Assembly (NCBI GenBank): GCA_023415775.1
Contig: JAEZJM010000019.1
Coordinates: 372,001-436,000, forward strand
Length of the DNA: 64,000 bases
Source of the DNA: Bacillota bacterium
GTDB taxonomy: Bacteria; Bacillota; Negativicutes; Sporomusales; UBA7701
Reading direction: 5' to 3'
Below, one piece after another: positions 51,369 to 58,637 of the stretch (the first letter of the stretch is position 1; the number at the start of each line of letters is the position of its first letter). The translations under genes and the position numbers were made by a program. A model generated the notes under the pieces. The model had not been told where the DNA came from. It saw nothing but the letters and a program-made list of their open reading frames with translations, and did no database searches.

Positions 51369-51914
51369 GTGGCTCATTACGCGATGCTGATCGATGCGGC
51401 GCGCTGCACCGGCTGCGCCGCCTGCCGGGTCGCCTGCCAGATGCAGTGGCAGCTGCCCCCGGATGTGTTTTTCAACCGCCTGGAGTTCCGCGAGGCGGGC
51501 AAATACCCGGACGTCCGCCAGGAGATCGTGCCGGTGCAGTGCATGCACTGCGACAACCCGCCCTGTGCGACCGTCTGCCCCACCAAGGCTACTTATAAGC
51601 GCGCCGACGGCCTTGTCCTCATCGACCACGACAAGTGCATCGGCTGCAAATACTGCGTCGTGGCCTGCCCGTACGACGTGCGGCAGATGAATGACCGCGG
51701 CATTCCCGAGAAGTGCCGCTTTTGCGCAGGGTTTATCGAGAAGGGCGAACAGCCGCCGTGCGTGAGCACGTGCATGAACGACGTGCGGGTGTTCGGCGAC
51801 CTCGACGATCCGAACAGCGAGATCAGCAAGAAGATGAAGGAAAAGCCGGTTTATCAGCTGGCGGCCGAAAAAGGCACCAAACCGCGCGTTTTCTACGTGA
51901 AGGGGGGTGGCTGA
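51369..51914 (+). CDS. 4Fe-4S ferredoxin subunit of the molybdenum oxidoreductase (PhsB/DmsB-like)
   Basis: 181 residues with four 4Fe-4S cluster motifs: CTGCAACRVACQ, CMHCDNPPCATVCP, CIGCKYCVVACP and CRFC...CVSTC. It wires electrons from the membrane subunit to the molybdenum site, and it has no signal of its own since such subunits travel with the Tat-exported partner. GTG at 51369 follows AGGAAGGGGGG, 4 bases after the catalytic gene's stop. The next gene follows within 5 bases. Confidence 0.95.
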   Translation: MAHYAMLIDAARCTGCAACRVACQMQWQLPPDVFFNRLEFREAGKYPDVRQEIVPVQCMHCDNPPCATVCPTKATYKRADGLVLIDHDKCIGCKYCVVACPYDVRQMNDRGIPEKCRFCAGFIEKGEQPPCVSTCMNDVRVFGDLDDPNSEISKKMKEKPVYQLAAEKGTKPRVFYVKGGG

Positions 51915-51918
51915 CGTG

Positions 51919-53073
51919 ATGCCGAAATTCGAGCGCTGGATGGCGCTGCCCGGCGCGCTGGTGCTGGCCGGGCTGGCGGGCGCCGTGAATAAGCTCGTCT
52001 ACGGCGAACACGCGCTGGGGACGACGGCCGCCGTGCCCTGGGGCAGCCTGATCGCCGGCTATGTGTTCTTCGCCGCCGCCGCCACCGGCGCCGGCCTAAT
52101 CGGCGCGTTCGCCCACTACAGCGGCCGGCCGGCGCTGGGAGCCATCGAGAAACCCAGCCTGTTTCTGGCCCTGTCGCTACTGCTGGCCGGCTTTGGCCTG
52201 ATCGGCATCGAGCTGGGCAACCCCTTAAACCTCATTTATATAGTCTTTTCGCCCAATCTCCAGTCGGGCATCTGGTGGATGGGTTTCCTGTACAGCATCT
52301 ACATGGGGCTGCTGATGGTGGAGTGCTACTTCAGCCAGGTTGACCCCGCCAACAAGAACCTGAAGATCGTGTCGGCGGTGGCGGTCGTCAATAAAATCGC
52401 CGCCGTCTGCAACCTCGGGGCGATCTTCGCCCTGATCGCCACCCGGCCGTTCTGGCACGGCTTCTATTTCCCGCTATATATCCTGCTGACCGCGATCCTG
52501 TCGGGCGCGGCCGCCCTGGCGGCGGCGATGTGGCTGAGCGCGAGGCGCCAGGGGCGGGAGGCGGACGGCGCGGTGATGGCGGCTTTAGGCAGGATAATGC
52601 TGGCGGCGCTGGTCGTGACGGCGCTGGCGAACGCCGGTAAGGCGGTCCTCGGCCTGGCGAGCGGCGACCCGGCCCTGCGGGCGGCGACGGCGGCGTTGGT
52701 GAGCGGTCCGCTCGCCCTGCGCTTCTGGGCGCTGGAGGTATTCATCGGCCTGCTGGTGCCGTTGGCGCTGCTGGCGAAGGCAGGCGACGGGCAGCGCGTC
52801 TTCCGGGCCGCGGTGATGGTGCTGATCGGCGTGTTCTTCATGCGCCTCGATTTCGTCATGGCGGGGCAGATGGTGCCCCAGGTGGTGGTGGAAGGCGTTC
52901 AGCACATCCTTATGCATGGCTATACGCCGTCGTGGACGGAGTGGGCGCTGACCGGCGGGGCGGTGGGAGCGGCGACGCTGCTGTTCGCCTTCAGCGAGAC
53001 GGTCTTCGATCTCGGCGCCGGCGCGAGAGCGCACCGCGGCAAAGCGGGCGGGGCGGCCGCGGTCCGCGGCTAG
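51919..53073 (+). CDS. NrfD/PsrC-type membrane subunit
   Basis: About 384 residues with eight or nine membrane helices, the NrfD/PsrC fold that takes electrons from menaquinol and passes them to the FeS subunit. Typical blocks: FFAAAATGAGLIGAFAHY, GLIGIELGNPLNLIYIVFSP, SGIWWMGFLYSIYMGLL and FFMRLDFVMAGQMVPQ. The ATG at 51919 is chosen; GTG at 51916 or 51907 are alternatives, the latter overlapping the previous stop. The C-terminal tail is basic and alanine-rich. Confidence 0.92.
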   Translation: MPKFERWMALPGALVLAGLAGAVNKLVYGEHALGTTAAVPWGSLIAGYVFFAAAATGAGLIGAFAHYSGRPALGAIEKPSLFLALSLLLAGFGLIGIELGNPLNLIYIVFSPNLQSGIWWMGFLYSIYMGLLMVECYFSQVDPANKNLKIVSAVAVVNKIAAVCNLGAIFALIATRPFWHGFYFPLYILLTAILSGAAALAAAMWLSARRQGREADGAVMAALGRIMLAALVVTALANAGKAVLGLASGDPALRAATAALVSGPLALRFWALEVFIGLLVPLALLAKAGDGQRVFRAAVMVLIGVFFMRLDFVMAGQMVPQVVVEGVQHILMHGYTPSWTEWALTGGAVGAATLLFAFSETVFDLGAGARAHRGKAGGAAAVRG

Positions 53074-53141
53074 GGACTCAAAGCGGGCAGCCGCTTGAGG
53101 ATAAAACTTTGCAAATAAAGCTAAGGAGAGGGGATTAACAC

Positions 53142-54092
53142 GTGTTTAACAATCGTTTTCTGACCAACCGGTTCCTTACAGTCATCACCCTGCTCATCCT
53201 GGTCGCTTTCGTCGTCGCCGGCTGCGGCGGCCAGCAGGCCAAGGCTCCGGAAAAGCCCGCCTCGGCGCCGGCGGCGTTCGACGCCGTCCAGGTGACCAAG
53301 GACGCCGCCTGGGACGCCTATAAGAAAGTCGTCGCCGACGTACAGGGCAAGACCTTCCCGATCGATGCCGCCAAAGCCAAGGAGCTGCTGACCGGCAACG
53401 AAAGCAAGTACCTAATCATCGACATGCGCGCCCCCGAAGACTACGCCAAGGGCCATGTCAAAGGCGCGGTCAACCTGACCATCGTCCAGCTGGCCGAGAA
53501 CCTCGACAAGCTGCCGGCCGACAAGACGCTGCTGCTGTACTGCTACTCCGGGCAGAATACCGGCACGGCCATGGTCCCCCTGAAGGCATACGGCTATAAA
53601 GCCCTCTCGGTTTCCAAGGGCTTCGCGACGATGCAGCAGGCCGGGTTCGCGATCGATACCGCCGCGACCGCGTTCACCCCGGCTGCCGCCAAGCAGGCCG
53701 CCGATCCCAAGGAAGCCGCCGCGCTGGCCGGCATCAAGGATAACTACACGGCGATCGCCAAGCAGATGGCCAGCAAGACGCTCGTCATCGGCGGCGCCGA
53801 TGTCAAGAAGCTGGTTGACAGCGCTGCCGACAAGTATGTGTTTGTCGATCTGCGCGCCGCCGAGGATTTCGACAAAGGCCACGTGAAGGGCGCCGTCAGC
53901 GCGCCGCTGGCTGCTCTCCAGGACAAGGCCAAGTCTTTCCCCAAAGATAAGACCGTCGTGCTGTACTGCTACAGCGGCCAGACGGCTGCCATGGCCACCG
54001 CGGCCCTGAAGGCCGAGGGCTTCAAGCTCATCTCGATCAGCACCGGTTTCCCGCAGGTCCAGGCCGGCGGGTTCGAAATCGAAAAGAAATAG
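53142..54092 (+). CDS. Tandem-rhodanese lipoprotein with catalytic cysteines
   Basis: 316 residues. GTG at 53142 behind AAGGAGAGGGG. Lipobox VVAGCG near residue 27. Two rhodanese domains: YLIIDMRAPEDYAKGHVKGA with LLLYCYSGQNTG, and YVFVDLRAAEDFDKGHVKGA with VVLYCYSGQTAA; both have the active cysteine. Such proteins can carry sulfane sulfur outside the cytoplasmic membrane, like the Sud protein that feeds polysulfide reductase in Wolinella. It closes the operon that begins with a cysteine-less relative. A terminator follows. Confidence 0.93.
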   Translation: MFNNRFLTNRFLTVITLLILVAFVVAGCGGQQAKAPEKPASAPAAFDAVQVTKDAAWDAYKKVVADVQGKTFPIDAAKAKELLTGNESKYLIIDMRAPEDYAKGHVKGAVNLTIVQLAENLDKLPADKTLLLYCYSGQNTGTAMVPLKAYGYKALSVSKGFATMQQAGFAIDTAATAFTPAAAKQAADPKEAAALAGIKDNYTAIAKQMASKTLVIGGADVKKLVDSAADKYVFVDLRAAEDFDKGHVKGAVSAPLAALQDKAKSFPKDKTVVLYCYSGQTAAMATAALKAEGFKLISISTGFPQVQAGGFEIEKK

Positions 54093-54106
54093 GCCCGGTG
54101 TTATTA

Positions 54107-54130
54107 AAGGCCCGCCGTCAGGCGGGCCTT
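54107..54130 (+). terminator. Terminator of the oxidoreductase operon
   Basis: AAAGGCCCGCC GTCA GGCGGGCCTTG. Confidence 0.9.
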
Positions 54131-54157
54131 GTTCCGTTTGTGTAGATGGGCAAAATG

Positions 54158-54211
54158 TCGTTCAGAGCCCCCCGGAGGCTTAACAACGCAGATGGGGGGG
54201 TTATCAACGGC
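54158..54211 (+). repeat. Family A repeat, copy A11 (minimal, centre deleted)
   Basis: Left arm GTCGTTCAGAGCCCCCC joins after 12 bases to the right border CGCAGATGGGGGGGTTATCA and AACGGC. All inner hairpins are missing; only the closing stem remains. Confidence 0.75.
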
Positions 54212-54339
54212 CTTCCAGTGTATATTAAACCAGCCGGTGGGAAAATTACCTATTGTGGCGTTATAGCGCCCCGCGGCATAGCGCCCGGGGGAGGCGGCGA
54301 GGGAGCGCCAAAACCTTTTTTCGAGGAGGATTCTACCAT

Positions 54340-55722
54340 ATGGTAACTCTGACAACAGCCCACTGGGTGTTCCTGTTCTGGGTGGTGGTCGTTATCGTCG
54401 TTATGGGTATGAGGAAAGACCCGCTCATCCCCTGCATCCTGGGGCTGCTTTCCGTCGGCTGGCTGGTCAAGGGCAGCGTCGTCGGCGCCTTCACGACGGT
54501 TTTCAACTCGCTGATTGTGGCCGGTAACGAGTTTTGGGGCATCATCGTCATCATCTCGCTGATCGTTTCCCTGTCGAAGCTGCTTGCCGAGACGGGGGCC
54601 GACTACCTGGTGATGAGCCCGGCCGCCAGGCTGATGGTCAATGCCGACGTCGCCTTCTGGGTGGTCGGTTTCGCGATGTTGATCGCCTCGTGGTTCTTCT
54701 GGCCCTCGCCGGCCACCGCCCTGGTGGGCGCCATCCTCTTCCCGGTGGCGGTGCGGGCCGGCCTGCCGGCGATCGGTGTGGCGATGGCGATGAATCTCTT
54801 TGGCCACGGCATCGGTCTTTCGACCGACTACGTCATCCAAGGGGCGCCTACGGTCACCGCCAAGGCGGCCGGCTTCGCGAACCCCGGTCCGGTTATTTCG
54901 GCCAGCATCCCGCTCGCCATTACCATGGGCCTGGTCACGACCATTGCCGCCTACCTTGTCGTCAAGAAGGATATGCGCACCAACGCCGCCGCCCACAAGC
55001 TGGAGCGCGAGAAGCTGGCGGCCGCCGAGCCGTCTCGGCGCGACCTGGACTGGGTGTCGTGGTTCCTGGCGATCGTCACCCCGGCCGCCTTCGCGCTCGA
55101 TGTGGTCGCGATGCTGACCCTCAACCTGCGCGGCGGCGACGCCACCGCCCTCCTCGGGGCGACGGCCCTCGTCATTCTGGCGGTCGGCTGCCTGCTGAAT
55201 TTCGGCTGGGAAGGGCTGGAGAAGATCACCGATTACATCCGCGACGGGTTTATGTTCGGCATCAAGATATTCGCCCCGGTCGTCATTATCGGCGGGTTCT
55301 TCTTTATGGGCAAGGGCGACCTCGCGAAGGCGATTTTCGATTTGAAGACAGCCACCGGCTTCCTGGAGGACTTCGGCGTCTATCTGTCGCAGACGGTACC
55401 CCTCAACAAGCCGTTCGTCGCCCTGGTGACTCTTGGGACGGGCATCATAGTCGGCCTCGACGGCTCGGGCTTCTCGCCTCTGCCGCTGGTGGGCAGCGTG
55501 GCCGCGACCTTCGAGAAGGCCATCGCCGTCGACAAGGCGACGCTGGCCGCTCTCGGCCAGATCGCCGGCGTGTGGACGGGCGGCGGCACCATCATCCCCT
55601 GGGGCCTCATCCCGGTGGCCGCCATCACTGGCGTCAACCCCATCGAGCTGGCCAGGCGCAACTTCGTGCCGGTGGTGCTGGGGTTCATCGCGACGACGAT
55701 TGTGGCCATAATTTTGATGTAG
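54340..55722 (+). CDS. Multi-spanning permease, tandem paralogue 1
   Basis: 460 residues with about 12 hydrophobic segments. ATG at 54340 behind CGAGGAGGATT. Distinctive blocks: MRKDPLIPCILGLLSVGWLV, ADYLVMSPAARLMVNADVAF, GLPAIGVAMAMNLFGHGIGL, the FAPVVIIGGFFFMGKGDLAK loop and GLDGSGFSPLPLVGSVA, which recall the hairpin loops of ion-transporter-superfamily carriers. I cannot name a substrate. Nearly identical to the protein encoded at 56254, with a family A repeat and a terminator between the two. The locus downstream is for sugar-acid breakdown, so an organic acid is possible. Confidence 0.85.
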   Translation: MVTLTTAHWVFLFWVVVVIVVMGMRKDPLIPCILGLLSVGWLVKGSVVGAFTTVFNSLIVAGNEFWGIIVIISLIVSLSKLLAETGADYLVMSPAARLMVNADVAFWVVGFAMLIASWFFWPSPATALVGAILFPVAVRAGLPAIGVAMAMNLFGHGIGLSTDYVIQGAPTVTAKAAGFANPGPVISASIPLAITMGLVTTIAAYLVVKKDMRTNAAAHKLEREKLAAAEPSRRDLDWVSWFLAIVTPAAFALDVVAMLTLNLRGGDATALLGATALVILAVGCLLNFGWEGLEKITDYIRDGFMFGIKIFAPVVIIGGFFFMGKGDLAKAIFDLKTATGFLEDFGVYLSQTVPLNKPFVALVTLGTGIIVGLDGSGFSPLPLVGSVAATFEKAIAVDKATLAALGQIAGVWTGGGTIIPWGLIPVAAITGVNPIELARRNFVPVVLGFIATTIVAIILM

Positions 55723-55730
55723 AATTTAAA

Positions 55731-56018
55731 GGTTGCTGAGAAAGCCCCAGCTGCAAGGTGCACCGGATAAGCAGACACACAACGCTTTAGCGTTGATGTG
55801 ATCGCTTATACCCGAAAGGGTGCGAGCGCGCCGCGACGACGGCCCCGGATGGGCCTAGTGCCGAACGCGCCATGGAGGGCATGGCGTTCGGCCGCGTACT
55901 CTGGCGTACGCTAGCAAGCGCTCTGAGGAGCAAGTGCGCAAGTTCTTGGCGCTTCAGCGCCCTAGAACTGCGGCCTGCCCCCTGCGGGTACGCCGCAGAT
56001 GGGGCTTTATCGGCAACC
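55731..56018 (+). repeat. Family A repeat, copy A12 (longest, extra hairpin)
   Basis: Arms GGTTGCTGAGAAAGCCCC and GGGGCTTTATCGGCAACC. It carries module I, the ACCCGAAAGGGT hairpin, module II (GTTCTTGGCGC...CCTAGAAC, GCGGCCTGCCC...GGGTACGCCGC) and a unique insert at the centre that itself forms a hairpin (GCCGAACGCGCCATG / CATGGCGTTCGGC). The left border is CCAGCTGC, one change from the usual CCAGATGC. Confidence 0.9.
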
Positions 56019-56020
56019 GT

Positions 56021-56054
56021 AAGGGGCGGCAGCTCACGCTGCCGCCCCTTTTGT
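56021..56054 (+). terminator. Terminator immediately after repeat A12
   Basis: AAGGGGCGGCAGC TCAC GCTGCCGCCCCTTTTG. It ends the message of the first permease, so the repeat would be transcribed at its 3' end. Confidence 0.9.
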
Positions 56055-56123
56055 TCGGGAAAAAATACATGGCGCCTGCCGGATGAGTGGCAGGAATATG
56101 ACATGAAAATGGCGAATTTTCAA

Positions 56124-56151
56124 AATAGCTCATCAATGATGAGGAGCTATT
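56124..56151. promoter_or_regulatory. Inverted repeat upstream of the second permease (possible operator)
   Basis: AATAGCTCATCA ATGATGAGGAGCTATT: arms AATAGCT / AGCTATT with inner TCATCA / TGATGA. It lies 100 bases before the permease start and could be an operator. The remainder of 56055-56253 shows no gene beyond a 15-codon frame. Confidence 0.4.
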
Positions 56152-56253
56152 GAACCGTAAATAAATTGCGGGAGGTGACGCTGCCGGGATACATGGCAAC
56201 TGCATAAGGAGAACCCCGAAGTCTGGACGAATTTTGAGGAGGAGTTTTAGTAT

Positions 56254-57639
56254 ATGACGGTAACACTGACCGCGGCTCACTGGGTGTTCTTGTTCTGGGT
56301 ACTGGTTGTCATCGTCGTCATGGGCTTCCGCAAAGATCCTCTCATCCCCTGCATCCTGGGGTTGCTTTCCGTCGGCTGGCTTGTCAAAGGCGGCATTGTC
56401 GGCGCGTTCACCACCGTTTTCAATTCGCTGATCGTGGCTGGCAACGAGTTTTGGGGAATTATTGTAGTTATTTCGTTGATTGTTGCTTTGTCCAAGCTGC
56501 TGGGCGAGACGGGCGCCGATTATCTGGTGATGAGCCCGGCCGCCAGGTTGATGGTTAACGCCGACGTCGCCTTCTGGGTTGTCGGCTTCGCGATGATGTT
56601 CGCGTCCTGGTTCTTCTGGCCCTCGCCGGCTACCGCCCTGGTGGGCGCCATCCTCTTCCCGGTGGCTGTAAGAGCCGGCCTGCCGGCGATCGGCGCGGCG
56701 ATGGCGATGAACCTCTTCGGCCACGGTATCGCGCTTTCGACCGACTTCGTCATCCAGGGAGCGCCGACGATTACCGCCAAGGCGGCCGGCTTCGCCAATC
56801 CCGGCCCGGTGATCTCCGCCAGCGTGCCCCTCATCATCACCATGGGCCTGGTGACGACGATCACCGCGTTTATCCTGATCAAGCGCGATATGAAGGCCAA
56901 CGCCGCCGCCCACAAGCTGGAGCGCGAGGCGATGATGGCCGCCACCGAAACCAAGCGCGATATCGACTGGGTGTCGTGGTTCCTGGCGATTGTTACCCCG
57001 GTGGCGTTCGCGCTCGATGTGTTCGCGATGCTGACGCTCAACCTGCGCGGCGGCGACGCAACCGCCCTGCTCGGCGCGACCGCCCTCGTCATCCTGGCGG
57101 TCGGCTGCCTGCTCAAGTTCGGTATGGACGGGCTGGAGAAGATCACCGATTACATCCGCGACGGTTTCATGTTCGGTATCAAGATATTCGCCCCGGTCGT
57201 CATTATCGGCGGGTTCTTCTTCATGGGCAAGGGCGATCTCGCCAAGGCGATCTTCGAGCTGAAGACAGCCACCGGTTTCCTGGAGGACTTCGGTGTGGCC
57301 CTTTCCCAGACGGTGCCGCTCAACAAGCCGTTCGTCGCCCTGGTGACTCTGGCGACGGGTATCATCGTCGGCCTCGACGGCTCGGGCTTCTCGCCCCTGC
57401 CGCTGGTGGGCAGCGTGGCCGCGACCTTCGACAAGGCCATCGCCCTCGATAAGGCGACGCTGGCCGCCCTCGGCCAGATCGCCGGCGTGTGGACAGGCGG
57501 CGGCACGATCATCCCCTGGGGTCTCATCCCGGTGGCCGCCATCACCGGCGTCAATCCCATCGAGCTGGCCCGCCGCAACTTCGTGCCGGTGGTGCTGGGC
57601 TTCATCGCCACAACGATTGTGGCCATTATCCTCCTGTAA
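56254..57639 (+). CDS. Multi-spanning permease, tandem paralogue 2
   Basis: 461 residues, close paralogue of the permease at 54340 over its whole length; most differences are conservative and in the loops (for example KRDMKANAAAHKLEREAMMA against KKDMRTNAAAHKLEREKLAA). The ATG follows GAGGAGGAG. All shared blocks (MSPAARLMVNADVAFW, GHGIALSTDFVIQGAP, GLDGSGFSPLPL) are intact, so both genes look functional. Its 3' end overlaps the convergent PyrK-like gene by 14 bases. Substrate unknown. Confidence 0.85.
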   Translation: MTVTLTAAHWVFLFWVLVVIVVMGFRKDPLIPCILGLLSVGWLVKGGIVGAFTTVFNSLIVAGNEFWGIIVVISLIVALSKLLGETGADYLVMSPAARLMVNADVAFWVVGFAMMFASWFFWPSPATALVGAILFPVAVRAGLPAIGAAMAMNLFGHGIALSTDFVIQGAPTITAKAAGFANPGPVISASVPLIITMGLVTTITAFILIKRDMKANAAAHKLEREAMMAATETKRDIDWVSWFLAIVTPVAFALDVFAMLTLNLRGGDATALLGATALVILAVGCLLKFGMDGLEKITDYIRDGFMFGIKIFAPVVIIGGFFFMGKGDLAKAIFELKTATGFLEDFGVALSQTVPLNKPFVALVTLATGIIVGLDGSGFSPLPLVGSVAATFDKAIALDKATLAALGQIAGVWTGGGTIIPWGLIPVAAITGVNPIELARRNFVPVVLGFIATTIVAIILL

Positions 57640-58321
57640 TCCAGGTTACGATCTTACCACGGAAAGAGGGTGGCAACCCGGTTGCCATCCTCTTTATTTC
57701 ATTTTCGCCGCCGGCGGCGAAGAGGATGGCGTCGTCATCGACGCGGCTCCCGGGGGAGGCGAACGTCACGCGGCAGCCGCGGCAGCGCAGGCCTTCGGCC
57801 AGCGGCGCAAGCAGGGCGGCGAGCGGCGCGGCGGCGATGATTACGATCTGCCGGCCTGTTGCCGCCGCCAGGGTTTCGTGGCCGGCGAAGGCGTTGCCGG
57901 CAAGCGTCGTCTGGACCGCCCGTCCGAGGAGCGGAGCGGCTGGGCAGGGGTCGAAGGTGAGGAGGTACACCAGGCCGGAAGGGTAGTTTCTGAGGGCCAC
58001 CGCGCCGATTTCCCGGCCGCCGGGCAGCGGGAGGCGGATTTTTACCGTCGTGCCGGCCGGCGCCGCCGCCAATTTGTCGTCGCCCCTGATCACCAGCCCG
58101 ACGCCGCCCGCCAGGGAGTGCGCGGCGACGACCGTCCCGGCCGCCGCCCGGCGCTCGTCGTCGTCCCGCCACTGCCAGCGTTCGAGAGCGCACCGCCCCT
58201 GCCAGTCGCAGCCGCACACCGCCTCGCCCCTGAGCTGCGTGCAGTAGGTGCATTCCGCTGTTTCCGCAAGGGAGCACGGGCAGCGTTCCGCGGCGAGTTC
58301 TTCGCATTCCACGGTTATCAC
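57626..58321 (-). CDS. PyrK-like FAD/NAD-binding protein with N-terminal cysteine cluster, short C-terminus
   Basis: 231 residues. The first 45 residues hold seven or more cysteines (CPCSLAETAECTYC, CGCDWQGRC), a pattern I associate with the sulfide/dihydroorotate-dehydrogenase-like FAD/NAD-binding proteins. A ferredoxin-reductase-like beta domain follows (VKIRLPLPGGREIGAVALRN), then a nucleotide-binding segment (RQIVIIAAAPLAALLAPLAE). Relatives have a C-terminal iron-sulfur region, which is absent here. The last ~25 codons run through the terminator of the opposing permease gene, so the 3' end may have been lost. Possible electron-transfer subunit; partner unknown. Confidence 0.6.
   Translation of the reverse strand: MITVECEELAAERCPCSLAETAECTYCTQLRGEAVCGCDWQGRCALERWQWRDDDERRAAAGTVVAAHSLAGGVGLVIRGDDKLAAAPAGTTVKIRLPLPGGREIGAVALRNYPSGLVYLLTFDPCPAAPLLGRAVQTTLAGNAFAGHETLAAATGRQIVIIAAAPLAALLAPLAEGLRCRGCRVTFASPGSRVDDDAILFAAGGENEIKRMATGLPPSFRGKIVTWITGG
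57663..57700 (+). terminator. Terminator of the second permease, inside the opposing coding sequence
   Basis: AAAGAGGGTGGCAAC CCG GTTGCCATCCTCTTTATTT. Confidence 0.85.
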
Positions 58322-58393
58322 CTCGCGATATCTTTGTGCGCCGATGTCTGTCGGCTATCCATGATATGCGGGCGGCTGCCGGTCGGTGAATTT

Positions 58394-58513
58394 CACATGA
58401 TGAGAATATCACTGTTTGAAACAAAAACTGACAGGAAAACCCGCCAGATCATCGAAAAAATGTTTTCGGACAAGAAGTGCTACATGATGAGATTATATTT
58501 CACCATTTGAAAC
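58394..58513. promoter_or_regulatory. Pair of direct repeats between divergent PyrK-like and ROK genes
   Basis: ACATGATGAGAATATCAC-TGTTTGAAAC (58394-58422) and ACATGATGAGATTATATTTC-ACCATTTGAAAC (58481-58513) share ACATGATGAGA, an AT-rich centre and TTTGAAAC. They lie 87 bases apart in the 316-base gap between the divergent genes, a good place for regulator sites, perhaps of the ROK protein itself. Confidence 0.45.
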
Positions 58514-58583
58514 GGAGGGCAGCAGGAATATCCTCCCTGACAACGAATTTGCAATTAATAGATAAATAACCCAGTTAATAAAG

Positions 58584-58603
58584 TATCGGTATTTTTGCCG
58601 ATA
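58584..58603 (+). promoter_or_regulatory. Hairpin/operator before the ROK gene
   Basis: TATCGG TATTTTTG CCGATA, 35 bases ahead of the start codon. Confidence 0.4.
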
Positions 58604-58637
58604 TTTCCTTGTCCCAGGTGAACGGAGGAGCGCTTCT

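Noticed and set aside
56104..56151. 15-codon frame before the second permease as a leader peptide
   Set aside because: It has no ribosome-binding site worth the name and no run of regulatory codons; the inverted repeat it contains is more likely an operator.
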